A stretch of 56,322 nt of DNA from Candidatus Bipolaricaulota bacterium (GCA_014360985.1 JACIWK010000012.1:1-56322); one strand, 5' to 3'. Shown: positions 8,552-16,908, counted from the first letter of the stretch. A program made the numbers and translations. Notes: generated by a model from the letters alone, not told the origin.

Positions 8552-9013
8552 ATGGACTGGCTCGCCGCAGGCAAGGTGATCCTCCTCTCCGCGGCCCCGG
8601 TCGCCGAACTGCGAGGGGGGCTCCCGTTGGCCCTCACCCACGGGTTCTCCCCCCTCCTCGCCTGCCTCCTCGCCGTGGGGGGGAACCTCCTCCCGGTGCC
8701 GTTCCTCCTCCTCGGCCTCGACCGGCTCCTCCGCCTCGTGCGGGCGCTCCCCGGCCCGCTCGGTCGCGCCGCGCGCCGCTACCTCGCCTGGCAGGAGGCC
8801 CGTCACCGCGCATGGTTCAGGCGGCTCGGGGAAGGGATGCTCGTCCTCCTCGTTGCGATCCCCCTCCCCCTCACCGGCGCCTGGACGGGGTCCCTCGCCG
8901 CCGTCCTCCTCGGGATCCCCACCCACCGCGCACTCCCCCTGATCTCGCTCGGGGTCCTCCTCGCCGGGGGCATCGTCCTCCTTGCCTCGCTGGGCCTGAT
9001 CGCCGCTCTCTGA
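8552..9013 (+). CDS. Small multidrug export family membrane protein (COG2426)
   Basis: 153 residues with four or five hydrophobic helices and the family-typical segments APVAELRGGLPLAL and GAWTGSLAA near the C-terminus. Members of PF06695 (Sm_multidrug_ex) are inner-membrane proteins whose transport role is only predicted. I use ATG 8552 (MDWLAAGKV) because a -10 hexamer ends 7 nt upstream; an in-frame ATG at 8543 would fall inside that hexamer. It is followed 54 bp later by mgtE, which has its own -10 element. Substrate unknown. Confidence 0.8.
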   Translation: MDWLAAGKVILLSAAPVAELRGGLPLALTHGFSPLLACLLAVGGNLLPVPFLLLGLDRLLRLVRALPGPLGRAARRYLAWQEARHRAWFRRLGEGMLVLLVAIPLPLTGAWTGSLAAVLLGIPTHRALPLISLGVLLAGGIVLLASLGLIAAL

Positions 9014-9053
9014 CGAGCTTCGCCGGAAGTGGGCGGCGGCAGGCGGTGAGGGG

Positions 9054-9059
9054 TATAGT
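9054..9059 (+). promoter_or_regulatory. -10 element TATAGT, leaderless-type, before mgtE
   Basis: TATAGT ends 8 nt before the mgtE ATG at 9068 and no ribosome site lies between them. No convincing -35 at 16-18 bp. Confidence 0.5.
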
Positions 9060-9067
9060 CGCCTGTT

Positions 9068-10384
9068 ATGGCCGACAAGGACCCCCGATCCCTCGACATC
9101 GCCGAGCTCATCCGCCGCCACCCCGCGGAGATCGCGGAGATCCTCGCCGCCCTCGAGGAAGAGGAGGCAGTGGAGCTCCTACGGCGGCTGTACCGTCGGC
9201 GCGCGGCGGCGGAACCCCTCGGGGAGATGGAGCCCGACGAGGCAGCGCGGCTGCTGGCCGAGCTCAACCGCGAGGATGCCGCCCACATCCTCTCGCACAT
9301 GGAGCCCGACGACGCGGTCGACCTCCTCGCCGAGCTCCCCCCGGAGACGGTCCAGGACATCCTGTCCCGCCTCGAGGCGCGGGAGGCGAAGGAACTGGGG
9401 CAGCTCCTCGCCTACCCCCCCGACACGGCGGGCGGGCTCATGTCCACCGAGGTCATCGCTCTCCCCGAGCAGATGACCGTGGAGAAAGCAATCCAGGAAC
9501 TGCGGGCGAGGGCTGAGGAGGCGGAGACCGTGTACTACGCGTACGTGGTGGACGAGCGGAGGACGCTCCTTGGGGTCCTGTCTTTGCGCGACCTCGTCCT
9601 CGCCCGTCCCGATACCCCGCTCCGCGCGATCATGAAGTCGGACGCGGTGGCCCTCCCGGTGACGATGGACAAGGAGGAGGTGGCCCACGTGTTCGACAAG
9701 TACAACTTCCTCGCCCTCCCCGTGGTGGACGAGGGTCGGAAGCTCCTCGGGATCGTCACCATCGACGATGTGATCGACGTGATCCGCGAGGAGGCGACCG
9801 AGGACGCGCTGAAGCTGGGCGGCATTCCGGCGGGGGAGGACCATCCCTTGGACCCGCCCCAGGTATCGGTGAGGAAACGCCTCCCCTGGCTGATGGGCCT
9901 CGTCCTCCTCAACCTGACCGTGGCCGGGGTGATCACCCGCTTCGAGGCCACGATCGCCGAGATCGCGTTCGTGGCCTCCCTCATGCCCCTCATCGCCGAC
10001 ATGAGCGGGAACGCCGCCGCCCAGGCCCTGGCGGTGGCGATCCGCGGGATCGCCGTCGGCGCCGTCCAATGGTCGAACCTCCCCTGGATCATGTGGAAGG
10101 AGCTCCGGGTGGGGATCCTCGCCGGGCTGGCCCTCGGGGCTCAGATCGGGCTCATCGCCGCCCTCCTCTGGCACCGGCCGTTGTTCGGGGTCGTGGCGGG
10201 GACCGCCCTCTGCGGAACGACGACCACGGCCTGCCTCACGGGGGGAGCGCTTCCGTTCCTGTTCCGCCGCGTCGGCCTCGACCCGGCGATGATCTCCGGG
10301 CCGGTGGCGACAACGATCGGCGACCTCATCGGGATCGGCCTGTTCCTCGGCCTGGCCACGGCGTTCCTCCCCTACATGGCATGA
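9068..10384 (+). CDS. mgtE: Magnesium transporter MgtE
   Basis: 438 residues, usual length. The N-terminal acidic superhelical domain (HPAEIAEILAALEEEEAVELL, residues ~16-130) is followed by paired CBS domains (~135-255: VVDERRTLLGVLSLRDLVL and LPVVDEGRKLLGIVTIDDV) and five transmembrane helices. The pore region includes PLIADMSGNAAAQAL and the late helix with GPVATTIGD. The cytoplasmic N and CBS domains sense Mg2+ and gate the channel in characterised homologues. It is the first gene of a four-gene run in which each following reading frame overlaps or nearly touches the last (membrane protein, yajC, secD). Confidence 0.96.
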   Translation: MADKDPRSLDIAELIRRHPAEIAEILAALEEEEAVELLRRLYRRRAAAEPLGEMEPDEAARLLAELNREDAAHILSHMEPDDAVDLLAELPPETVQDILSRLEAREAKELGQLLAYPPDTAGGLMSTEVIALPEQMTVEKAIQELRARAEEAETVYYAYVVDERRTLLGVLSLRDLVLARPDTPLRAIMKSDAVALPVTMDKEEVAHVFDKYNFLALPVVDEGRKLLGIVTIDDVIDVIREEATEDALKLGGIPAGEDHPLDPPQVSVRKRLPWLMGLVLLNLTVAGVITRFEATIAEIAFVASLMPLIADMSGNAAAQALAVAIRGIAVGAVQWSNLPWIMWKELRVGILAGLALGAQIGLIAALLWHRPLFGVVAGTALCGTTTTACLTGGALPFLFRRVGLDPAMISGPVATTIGDLIGIGLFLGLATAFLPYMA

Positions 10385-10863
10385 GGGACATCGTGTTCTT
10401 CGCGGGCAGCTTGATCGTGATCGGCCTCGCCCTCGCCGTGACCCCCTATCCTCTCCCGTGGCGACTGGGGGGAGGGGGGGGCCTCCTCATCCTGTGGGCG
10501 TACGGCCTGTGGCGAGCAGCAGGAGGGGCCCTCCACCCCACCTCCGCGGTGCGGCTCCTTCCTGGCCACGCCCTCCTCCTCCTCGCCCTCGGGCTCGTCG
10601 GGTCGGAAGCGGGATTCTGGGCCTGGACCGCCCTGCCCCCGCTCAGCCTCCTCCGCGACCTCGTCCGGGGGCGGTCGCTCGCCACCGCGATGTACGCTAT
10701 ACTCTGGCTCGACATTTTTGCCCTACTGCACCAAGTGGTGGCGCTGGGCCGGAACATGAGCGGGCTCCCGTTCGTCCTGTGGAGCGTGGGGACCGCGCTC
10801 GTCGCCATCCTGTACGTGGCGAACGGGGTGCGCAGGCTGTGGAAAAAAGGAGTGGTTGCATGA
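10381..10863 (+). CDS. Hypothetical integral membrane protein
   Basis: 160 residues from ATG 10381, which overlaps the mgtE stop as ATGA; its own stop overlaps the yajC start the same way. About five hydrophobic segments span most of the protein, with a basic C-terminus (RRLWKKG). It includes a run of nine G (about 10470-10479) that stays in frame. I do not recognise a family. Translational coupling between mgtE and yajC suggests co-expression with membrane machinery but not a function. Confidence 0.75.
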   Translation: MRDIVFFAGSLIVIGLALAVTPYPLPWRLGGGGGLLILWAYGLWRAAGGALHPTSAVRLLPGHALLLLALGLVGSEAGFWAWTALPPLSLLRDLVRGRSLATAMYAILWLDIFALLHQVVALGRNMSGLPFVLWSVGTALVAILYVANGVRRLWKKGVVA

Positions 10864-11159
10864 TCGCATATGCTTCGAACGGGACGGGAACAGAAACTAC
10901 GCAGTCCATGATCACCCTCGTGGTGATGCTCGTGGCGTTCGCCGCCATCTTCTACTTCCTCCTCATCCGGCCGCAGCGCCGGCGCCAGAAGGAGCACCGC
11001 GACCTCCTCGGCTCCCTCAAGCGGGGCGACCGGGTGGTCACCGCGGGGGGGATCATAGGCACGATCGAGGAGATGTCGGAGGATTCCGTGGTCCTGGTCG
11101 TCGAGGAGGGGAAGCTCCGCCTGTCCAAGGGGAGCATTGTGGACAAGGTCCGCAAGTAG
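10860..11159 (+). CDS. yajC: Sec translocase accessory protein YajC
   Basis: 99 residues: one N-terminal transmembrane helix (VVMLVAFAAIFYFLLIRPQ), then the hallmark RPQRRRQKEH and a small beta-rich cytoplasmic domain (LKRGDRVVTAGGIIGTIEEM). It associates with SecDF in the inner membrane to assist protein export. The start at ATG 10860 overlaps the upstream stop (ATGA), and secD begins 8 nt after its stop, the normal yajC-secD order. Confidence 0.94.
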   Translation: MIAYASNGTGTETTQSMITLVVMLVAFAAIFYFLLIRPQRRRQKEHRDLLGSLKRGDRVVTAGGIIGTIEEMSEDSVVLVVEEGKLRLSKGSIVDKVRK

Positions 11160-11167
11160 GGGCAGCG

Positions 11168-12562
11168 ATGAGGCGCACGGACTGGATTCGCGTCGGCATC
11201 GTACTCGCGGCCTTGTTCGCTTCGATCGGCCTCCTCTACCCCTTCTTCCCGTTCCAGGAGGTGATCAAACTCGGCCTGGACCTCCAGGGCGGGGTGCGCC
11301 TTGTGCTCGAGGCGCAGGTCCTGGACCCGGCGACGGGTGAGCTCGTCCCGCTTCGGCTCTCGCAGATGGATGCAGACAAGCAGCGGGATGCGGTGAACCA
11401 GCTCGTGACGATCTTCTCGGAACGGGTGGACCAATACGGGATGGTCAACGCGGAGATCCGGCCGATCGGGGGGGATCGGGTCGAGGTCAAGATCCCCAAG
11501 GTCCAGGACCCCGGGGAGGCGCAGATGCTCCTCGGGAGCACGGCGTTGCTCCAGTTCCGAAAGGTGATCGATGCAGCGGCGACCCCGGGCGAGCTGGAAG
11601 CGCGCATGGGCTTCCTGTACGAGGTCCTCCCGAACAAGGACGGAAGCGAGTGGTACCTCGTGGAGACCGATCCTCTCCTCACGGGGGACGTCCTCGACAA
11701 CGCGGTGATGCGCACGTCCACCGACCCGCGCAACCCGGGGTTCTTCATCGCCCTCACGTTCAGCCGTGAGGGGGCCGAGCTGTTCGTGGAAGCGCTGCGC
11801 CGGCTCCAGGTGAACGACCGCCTGGCGATCGTGCTCGACAACGTGGTCTACTCCGCCCCGCTCGTCTCCGAGTCGATCAAGCAGGCGGCCCAACAGGGAT
11901 GGAGGGCCGTTCAAAACTCGACCACGATCACGGGCCGCTTCACGTTGGACGAGGCGAAGCTCCTCGCGGTCGTCCTCCGCTCCGGCGCCCTCCCGACCCA
12001 AGTCGCGGTGATCGAACAGCAGACGGTGGGGCCTACCCTCGGGGCGGAGTACGTGCGCCGAGGCATGACGGCCCTCATCGTGAGCTTCATCCTCGTCCTC
12101 ATCTACATGCTCATCTACTACCGCTGGTTGGGGATCGTCGCCGACGCGGCGCTGGTGATGACGATGCTCCTCGTGTTCGCCGCGTTGCGCGCGTTCGGCG
12201 CGACCCTCACCCTCCCCGGCATCGCGGGGATCGTCCTCACGATCGGGATGGCGGTGGACGCCAACGTCGTCATCTTCGAACGGATCAAGGAGGAGCGGCG
12301 GACGGGCAAGGCCCCCCGGGCCTGCGTCACCGCGGGGTTCGCGAAGTCGCTGTCGGCAGTGCTGGACGCGAACATCACCACGATCATCGTGGCGTTCATC
12401 CTGTTCCTCCTGGGCTCGGGACCGGTGGAGGGGTTCGGGATCACCCTCGGCCTGGGGATCGCCGCTTCCGTGTTCTCGGCGTTGATCTTGTCGCGCTTGC
12501 TCCTCGAGACGACGGGCCTCGGCGAGTTCATCCCCGCCCGACCGGCGTCAGGGAAAGCGTGA
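11168..12562 (+). CDS. secD: Protein translocase subunit SecD, without SecF beside it
   Basis: 464 residues from ATG 11168 (MRRTDWIRVG). First membrane helix, then the D1 motif (LGLDLQGGVRLVLE), a large periplasmic P1 domain (~55-300), and five C-terminal helices with the D4/D5-type motifs (LPGIAGIVLTIGMAVDANV, IFERIKEE). SecD with SecF uses the proton gradient to pull exported proteins across the membrane. It stops after the SecD part (no fused SecF), and its last 35 nt overlap holA on the other strand, so secF is absent from this locus. Residual secF elsewhere in the genome is likely but cannot be seen. Confidence 0.95.
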   Translation: MRRTDWIRVGIVLAALFASIGLLYPFFPFQEVIKLGLDLQGGVRLVLEAQVLDPATGELVPLRLSQMDADKQRDAVNQLVTIFSERVDQYGMVNAEIRPIGGDRVEVKIPKVQDPGEAQMLLGSTALLQFRKVIDAAATPGELEARMGFLYEVLPNKDGSEWYLVETDPLLTGDVLDNAVMRTSTDPRNPGFFIALTFSREGAELFVEALRRLQVNDRLAIVLDNVVYSAPLVSESIKQAAQQGWRAVQNSTTITGRFTLDEAKLLAVVLRSGALPTQVAVIEQQTVGPTLGAEYVRRGMTALIVSFILVLIYMLIYYRWLGIVADAALVMTMLLVFAALRAFGATLTLPGIAGIVLTIGMAVDANVVIFERIKEERRTGKAPRACVTAGFAKSLSAVLDANITTIIVAFILFLLGSGPVEGFGITLGLGIAASVFSALILSRLLLETTGLGEFIPARPASGKA

Positions 12563-13427
12563 AGTGGTGGAGGGCCGCCTCCGGGGAGAGCCGACCGGTT
12601 TTGATCCGGAGGTCCAGCTCTTGGAGGGAGGCGAGGAGCCCGACGAGCCGCGCTTCCCCCCATCGCCGGGCCTGATCGAGCCGCCGCCGCGCGAGCCATG
12701 GCGGACCGGCCGGTTCACGGCCGCCTGCCGTTGCCGCGAGGGCAGCGAGGAGTGCCCGCACATGCCCGACGAGGACGAAGAACAGCGCCGAGGGATTCGC
12801 CCCCGCCGCAAGCAGGGTGCGCAGCGCGGCGAGGGCAGCGGGGATCTCCCCCCTGCCCACGGCATCGAGGTAGGCGTACGGCGTCCCCACCGAGAAGAAG
12901 AGGAGTCGCGGGAGCCGGTCCGGAGGGAGGCGCTCCCCCTTCCATAGGGAGAGCTTCGCCACCTCCTGAGCAAGGCGCAACGGGTCGCCAGCCGCAGCAT
13001 TGAGGAGGAGATCCACCACCAATGGGGGCTGCGGGAGGCCAGCCTCGGCGAGGAGCTCACCCGCGAGGGCGTGGAGCGCCCGCCCGGTCGGGGTGGGGAA
13101 GAACCGGGCCTCCTCCGCCCTCTCCACCACAGGCCCCTTCAGAGCCTCCCCCACGAAGGAGAGCCCGACCTGGGGAGGCACCCCCTTCGCCAGCATCCGC
13201 GCCAGCCGTTCCTCCCCCATCAGCCGGTCCGCACGGCGGACGATGATCGCCCGCGGCTCCCCGAACAGGTCAGTGCTCCCTAGCTCCCCCATCAGCCGAG
13301 CGAGGCACGGCTCGTCCCCGAACAGCACGACCCGCCGGGACGGACCCCACGCCGCCAGGGCACGGCCGAGGGCCCGCTCCACAAGCAGGGGATCCCCCCA
13401 ATAGGCAACGATCCGCGGCGGGGCCAC
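12528..13427 (-). CDS. holA: DNA polymerase III delta subunit
   Basis: 299 residues from GTG 13427 (MAPPRIVAYWGDPLLVERAL). The arrangement matches HolA: an N-terminal AAA-like domain without a functional Walker A, the conserved region around DLFGEPRAIIVRRAD, and a C-terminal helical collar domain (RLDQARRWGEARLVGLLASLQELDLRIKTG), which is the best family signature. It opens the beta clamp as part of the clamp loader. It is somewhat shorter than the E. coli protein (343), as in many phyla. Its 3' end overlaps secD convergently by 35 nt. Confidence 0.88.
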   Translation of the reverse strand: MAPPRIVAYWGDPLLVERALGRALAAWGPSRRVVLFGDEPCLARLMGELGSTDLFGEPRAIIVRRADRLMGEERLARMLAKGVPPQVGLSFVGEALKGPVVERAEEARFFPTPTGRALHALAGELLAEAGLPQPPLVVDLLLNAAAGDPLRLAQEVAKLSLWKGERLPPDRLPRLLFFSVGTPYAYLDAVGRGEIPAALAALRTLLAAGANPSALFFVLVGHVRALLAALAATAGGREPAGPPWLARRRLDQARRWGEARLVGLLASLQELDLRIKTGRLSPEAALHHFTLSLTPVGRG

Positions 13428-13465
13428 GCCGGAACGTTACTCCCCCCCGGACGGGGGGACAACTG

Positions 13466-13494
13466 TTGAGCTCACGACCCCACCCTGCTACCAT
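13466..13494 (+). promoter_or_regulatory. Promoter of tRNA-Leu
   Basis: TTGAGC (13466-13471), 17-bp spacer, TACCAT (13489-13494). The -10 ends 8 nt before the mature tRNA 5' end, so transcription would start almost exactly at the tRNA. Confidence 0.6.
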
Positions 13495-13502
13495 CGCTGC
13501 GC

Positions 13503-13586
13503 GCCGAGGTGGCGGAATTGGCAGACGCGCTGTCTTGAGGGGGCAGTGGGCTTCGGCCTGTGTGGGTTCAAATCCCACCCTCGGCA
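13503..13586 (+). tRNA. tRNA-Leu (GAG)
   Basis: 84 nt class II tRNA. The acceptor stem GCCGAGG pairs with CCTCGGC, then discriminator A. The anticodon stem CTGTC/GGCAG closes the loop TTGAGGG, with anticodon GAG reading CUC/CUU. It has a long variable arm and a T arm with GGTTCAAAT. The 3' CCA is not encoded (CCC follows). plsX begins 9 nt downstream and may be co-transcribed. Confidence 0.95.
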
Positions 13587-13595
13587 CCCCAACTG

Positions 13596-14579
13596 GTGAA
13601 GCCGCGGATCATCGTGGACGTGATGGGAGCCGACCACCCGCCCGCCGAGCTCGCGTGGGGGGCGGTCCACGCCTCGGCCAACCTCCCCCTCACGCTCGTC
13701 CTCGCTGCCCAACGCCGTGACCTTCCGCCCCACCTCCCGCCGACGATTGAGATCCTCGATTGCGACGAGGGGGAAGGCAGTTCGATCGCGCGCGGGATCG
13801 CCGCGGTGGGGCGGGGGGAGGCGGACGCGTTCCTCTCCCCGGGGAGTACGGGAGCGGTGGTGCGGGCGGCCGTCCTCCAGCTGGGGCGGCTCCCCGGCGT
13901 GCTCCGCCCCGGGCTGTGCGCTTCCCTGCCCACCCTTCACGGGGAGGTGCTCCTCATCGATGCTGGGGCGACCGCCGATCCCAAGCCCGCCCATCTCGCC
14001 CAATTCGCGCAGCTGGGGCTCGCCTACGCCGAAAGGGTGCTGGGAATCCCCCGCCCCACCGCGGGTCTCCTCAACATCGGCACCGAGCAGGGGAAGGGGG
14101 ACCGGCTCACCCGCGCCGCCTACGATCTCCTCGCCGACCGGGACGGGTTCATCGGCAACGTGGAGCCTCACACCATCCTCACCGAGCGCCCGGCGGACGT
14201 GGTGGTCTGCGGGGGGTTCTCCGGGAACCTCTTCCTCAAGGCGACCGAGGGGGGGACGGAGGCGATTCTGGTCACGGTGAGGGAGGCCCTCCGCCGTTCC
14301 CCACGGACGAGGCTCGGGGCGTGGCTCGCCCACCCTGCCCTCCGCGCGGTGGGCCGGCGGCTCCGCTATGAGGAGCACAACGCGGCTCCCCTGCTGGGGG
14401 TGAGGGGATTGGTCCTCGTCGCCCACGGTCGCTCGGATGGCCGCGCGATCGGCGGCGCCCTCCGCCGCGCGTTCTTGGCATGCCAGGCCGGGATCGTGGA
14501 AACGCTCCACTCCCTGTTCGCGCCAATGGGGCTTGCCAACCCCGGGGATCCCCGGGTACGCTCCGCCACCCCATCCTGA
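13596..14579 (+). CDS. plsX: Phosphate acyltransferase PlsX
   Basis: 327 residues, family-normal. PlsX converts acyl-ACP and phosphate to acyl-phosphate, the donor used by PlsY. N-terminus VDVMGADHPPAEL matches the VDAMGGDxAP signature; the central LSPGSTGAVVRAA, NIGTEQGKG and VCGGFSGNLFLKATEG blocks are also typical. The usual glycine-rich text is a little diverged. The start is set at GTG 13596, just after tRNA-Leu; the in-frame extension back to 13560 runs through the tRNA and is rejected. acpP follows with its own promoter. PlsY is in this window too, next to a fatty-acid kinase fusion. Confidence 0.92.
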   Translation: MKPRIIVDVMGADHPPAELAWGAVHASANLPLTLVLAAQRRDLPPHLPPTIEILDCDEGEGSSIARGIAAVGRGEADAFLSPGSTGAVVRAAVLQLGRLPGVLRPGLCASLPTLHGEVLLIDAGATADPKPAHLAQFAQLGLAYAERVLGIPRPTAGLLNIGTEQGKGDRLTRAAYDLLADRDGFIGNVEPHTILTERPADVVVCGGFSGNLFLKATEGGTEAILVTVREALRRSPRTRLGAWLAHPALRAVGRRLRYEEHNAAPLLGVRGLVLVAHGRSDGRAIGGALRRAFLACQAGIVETLHSLFAPMGLANPGDPRVRSATPS

Positions 14580-14607
14580 GCGGGCGGGGAGGGACCATCA
14601 CCGGGCG

Positions 14608-14636
14608 TTGCGTTTCGCAGGGAGGCCTTATATAAC
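14608..14636 (+). promoter_or_regulatory. Promoter of acpP-asnS
   Basis: TTGCGT (14608-14613), 17-bp spacer, TATAAC (14631-14636). The leader of about 50 nt carries AGGAGG 9 nt before the acpP ATG. Confidence 0.65.
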
Positions 14637-14693
14637 TGGCCCAGTCCGGGGCCCCGTCCCGCGGGGGTGGGCCGCCGAGGAGGTGTGGGAAAG

Positions 14694-14954
14694 ATGAGCG
14701 AGATTGCGGATCGGGTTCGGGAGATCATCGCCGAGCAGTTGATGGTGGACCTCGACGAGGTCACCGACGAGGCGTCGTTCGTGAACGACCTTGGGGCGGA
14801 CTCCCTCGACACGGTCGAGCTGATCATGGAGTTCGAGGACGAGTTTGGCATTGAGATTCCCGACGAGTCCGCCGAAGGGATCGCCACGGTGGGCGAGGCG
14901 ATCGCCTACATCGAGAGCCGCGTCCACGAGAAGGAAGGAGCGAGTGGCGTCTAG
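14694..14954 (+). CDS. acpP: Acyl carrier protein
   Basis: 86 residues from ATG 14694 with AGGAGG upstream. The small acidic four-helix protein carries the phosphopantetheine serine in the motif [15 protein letters not shown]. It shuttles acyl chains in fatty-acid synthesis and supplies PlsX. The earlier in-frame start at 14667 lies upstream of the ribosome site and is rejected. asnS follows after 24 nt. Confidence 0.96.
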   Translation: MSEIADRVREIIAEQLMVDLDEVTDEASFVNDLGADSLDTVELIMEFEDEFGIEIPDESAEGIATVGEAIAYIESRVHEKEGASGV

Positions 14955-14978
14955 GCACCGGCGCGCGGAGCAGGACCG

Positions 14979-16274
14979 ATGAAGGTAGTTTCCATCGCTG
15001 GCCTGGGCCACCACGTGGGGAGCGAGGTGCTCGTCCAGGGCTGGCTGTACAACAAGCGCTCCTCGGGCAAGGTCCGGTTCGTCCTCGTGCGCGACGGGAC
15101 GGGCATCGTCCAGGGGGTCGTCGGTCCAGGTGTGGACGCCCAGGTGTTCGCCCTCGCCGACACGTTGCCGCAGGAGGCCTCCCTCAAGATGGGGGGCATG
15201 GTGCGGGCTGAGCCACGGGCCCCGGGCGGGTTCGAGCTCGCTGTGACCTACCTCGAACCGATCCATGTGCCGACGACTCCGTTCCCGATCGGCCTCAAAG
15301 AACATGGAGTCGGGTTCCTGATGGCACACCGCCACCTGTGGATCCGCAGTCGCCGTCAGACCCCCCTCTTGCGTATCCGCGATGCGACCCTATGGGCGAT
15401 CCGGTCCTTCTTCCGCGAGCGGGGGTTCGTGGCCACGGAGGCCCCCGTCCTCGTCGGAACGTCGGTCGAGGGGACAACGACCCTGTTCCCGCTCGACTAC
15501 TTCGGCACCCCGGCGTACCTCTCGCAGTCGGGCCAGCTCTACCTCGAGGCGACCTGCGCCGCGCTGGGGAAGGTGTACTGGATCGGCCCTGTGTTTCGGG
15601 CCGAGAAGTCGAAGACCCGCCGACACCTGATCGAGTTCTGGATGGCGGAGGCGGAGCAGGCGTTCCTCGACCACAACGGGAACCTGGCCCTCCAGGAGGA
15701 CCTCGTGCGCTACGTCGTGGAGTCGGTGGTGGCGGAGCGGTCCCGCGACCTCGCTGAGGTGGAACGCGATCCTGCGCTCCTGCTCCAGGAGGTGAAGGAA
15801 CCGTTCGCCCGCATCACCTACGACGAGGCCGTGGCCGCGATCTGGGATCGCGGGGTGGCGATGGAGGTGGGGGACGATTTCGGGGCCCCGGCTGAGGATG
15901 CGCTGTCCCACCTCTTCGGTCGTCCCGTGTTCGTGGAGCGGTTCCCGGCCTCGATCAAGCCGTTCTACATGAAGCGCGATCCGGAGAGGCCCGACCGCGT
16001 CCTGTGCGCCGACCTCATCGCCCCCGAGGGGTACGGGGAGATCATCGGGGGCTCCCAGCGCGTGGACACCGAGGAAGAGCTCCTCGCCCAGTTGCGGGAG
16101 GCCAACCTTCCCCCCGAACCGTACCAGTGGTACACCGACCTCCGCCGGTGGGGTTCCGTCCCCCACTCCGGGTTCGGCCTCGGTGTGGAGCGCACGGTGC
16201 AATGGCTCACCGGGACCACCCACATCCGCGAGACGATCCCGTTCCCAAGGACCCTCGACCGCCTCTATCCTTGA
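14979..16274 (+). CDS. asnS: Asparaginyl-tRNA synthetase
   Basis: 431 residues. An N-terminal OB-fold anticodon domain (VLVQGWLYNKRSSGKVRFVLVRDG) is followed by the class IIb catalytic domain: motif 2 FRAEKSKTRRHLIEFWMAEAE-type and motif 3 GFGLGVERTVQWLTG. The length and absence of an aspartyl-type insertion fit AsnRS rather than AspRS, and the FWMAEAE segment is typical of AsnRS. It lies in one transcription unit with acpP and ends at a hairpin-rich region. Confidence 0.92.
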   Translation: MKVVSIAGLGHHVGSEVLVQGWLYNKRSSGKVRFVLVRDGTGIVQGVVGPGVDAQVFALADTLPQEASLKMGGMVRAEPRAPGGFELAVTYLEPIHVPTTPFPIGLKEHGVGFLMAHRHLWIRSRRQTPLLRIRDATLWAIRSFFRERGFVATEAPVLVGTSVEGTTTLFPLDYFGTPAYLSQSGQLYLEATCAALGKVYWIGPVFRAEKSKTRRHLIEFWMAEAEQAFLDHNGNLALQEDLVRYVVESVVAERSRDLAEVERDPALLLQEVKEPFARITYDEAVAAIWDRGVAMEVGDDFGAPAEDALSHLFGRPVFVERFPASIKPFYMKRDPERPDRVLCADLIAPEGYGEIIGGSQRVDTEEELLAQLREANLPPEPYQWYTDLRRWGSVPHSGFGLGVERTVQWLTGTTHIRETIPFPRTLDRLYP

Positions 16275-16289
16275 CCGCGAGGGTGACGC

Positions 16290-16425
16290 GGGCTACACTG
16301 GGTGAGCCCCGCGGGGAGGGGAACCGCCCCTCCGGAACACGGGAAGGCACGGGGAAGCTGCCCGTGACCGGCCACGCACCGCACCCGGTGGCGGGAAGCC
16401 ACCTCCTCGAACCAGCGGCACAACC
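16290..16425 (+). other. Hairpin-rich non-coding stretch after asnS, possible structured RNA
   Basis: No reading frame here looks coding. Several stems can be drawn on the plus strand: GGAGGGG/CCCCTCC, CACGGG/CCCGTG and GGTGGC/GCCACC, with purine-rich loops (GGGAA). It has no SRP GGAAG...AGCAG apical loop, no RNase P or tmRNA signatures, and no riboswitch core I recognise. It may be a 3'-UTR structure or an undescribed small RNA. Confidence 0.3.
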
Positions 16426-16429
16426 GAGC

Positions 16430-16460
16430 GTGGGCGGCTGCCATCCGGGCAGCCGCCCAC
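16430..16460. terminator. Perfect 13-bp stem hairpin between asnS and the HU gene
   Basis: GTGGGCGGCTGCC, 5-nt loop, then its exact complement. It has no T-tract on either side. It may end or protect convergent transcripts from both genes. Confidence 0.5.
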
Positions 16461-16467
16461 CTCAGCC

Positions 16468-16494
16468 CTGACGCGAACGCGTCAGCCTTTCTTT
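16468..16494 (+). terminator. Intrinsic-type terminator after asnS
   Basis: CTGACGC-GAAC-GCGTCAG followed by CCTTTCTTT. The stem includes the stop codon of the convergent HU gene. Confidence 0.55.
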
Positions 16495-16805
16495 ACCGTG
16501 AGCTGGCCGCGCTGGTCCACGACCTTCAGGCGCTTAGCGACCAGGGTTTTCAGGTTCTTACCGGGCTTGAACGCCGGAACGACCTTCGCCGGCACCATGA
16601 TCCGCTTCTGGGTCTGCGGGTTGATGCGCTGCGACTGCTTTCGCGTGCGCACCTCGAACTTCCCGAACCCCGTCAGCAGGACCTCTTCGTTGGCGGCGAT
16701 GCTCTCCGTGACGATGTCAATCGTGGCGTCGAGCGCCTTTCGCGCGTCCTTCTTCGTAAGCCCAGTCCGCTGTGCAATCCGATCTACCAGCTCTCCCTTG
16801 TTCAT
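16482..16805 (-). CDS. hup: HU-family DNA-binding protein
   Basis: 107 residues from ATG 16805 (MNKGELVDRIAQRTGLTKKDA). The whole DNABII fold is present: dimerising helices, GFGKFEVRTRKQSQRINPQT at the arm base, then VPAKVVPAFKPGKNLK. It has an extra basic C-terminal tail of about 15 residues compared with 90-residue HU proteins. It bends and compacts DNA as a homodimer. A GGAGGGGG ribosome site and a near-consensus promoter precede it. The longer frame back to 17321 runs opposite rpsF and is rejected. Confidence 0.95.
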   Translation of the reverse strand: MNKGELVDRIAQRTGLTKKDARKALDATIDIVTESIAANEEVLLTGFGKFEVRTRKQSQRINPQTQKRIMVPAKVVPAFKPGKNLKTLVAKRLKVVDQRGQLTVKKG

Positions 16806-16838
16806 CGTAACACCCCCTCCCTGGGTCAAAGATGCGCT

Positions 16839-16867
16839 AGTATAGAGCGCTTTCCCCTCCTTGTCAA
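16839..16867 (-). promoter_or_regulatory. Near-consensus sigma70 promoter of the HU gene
   Basis: Minus strand TTGACA (16867-16862), 17-bp spacer, TATACT (16844-16839). The strongest promoter match in the window, as expected for an abundant nucleoid protein. Confidence 0.85.
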
Positions 16868-16908
16868 GTGCGAACGTACTTCCCATGCCCCTTTCCGTGA
16901 AAAAACGG

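Noticed and set aside
9068-10384. M-box Mg2+ riboswitch for mgtE
   Set aside because: The -10 lies 8 nt from the start codon, leaving no leader to hold one.
16290-16460. Identification as SRP RNA, RNase P RNA, tmRNA or cobalamin riboswitch
   Set aside because: No GGAAG/AGCAG loop, no GAGGAAAGTC or ACAGAAA, no tRNA-like end, and no riboswitch core in an appropriate place upstream of a gene.
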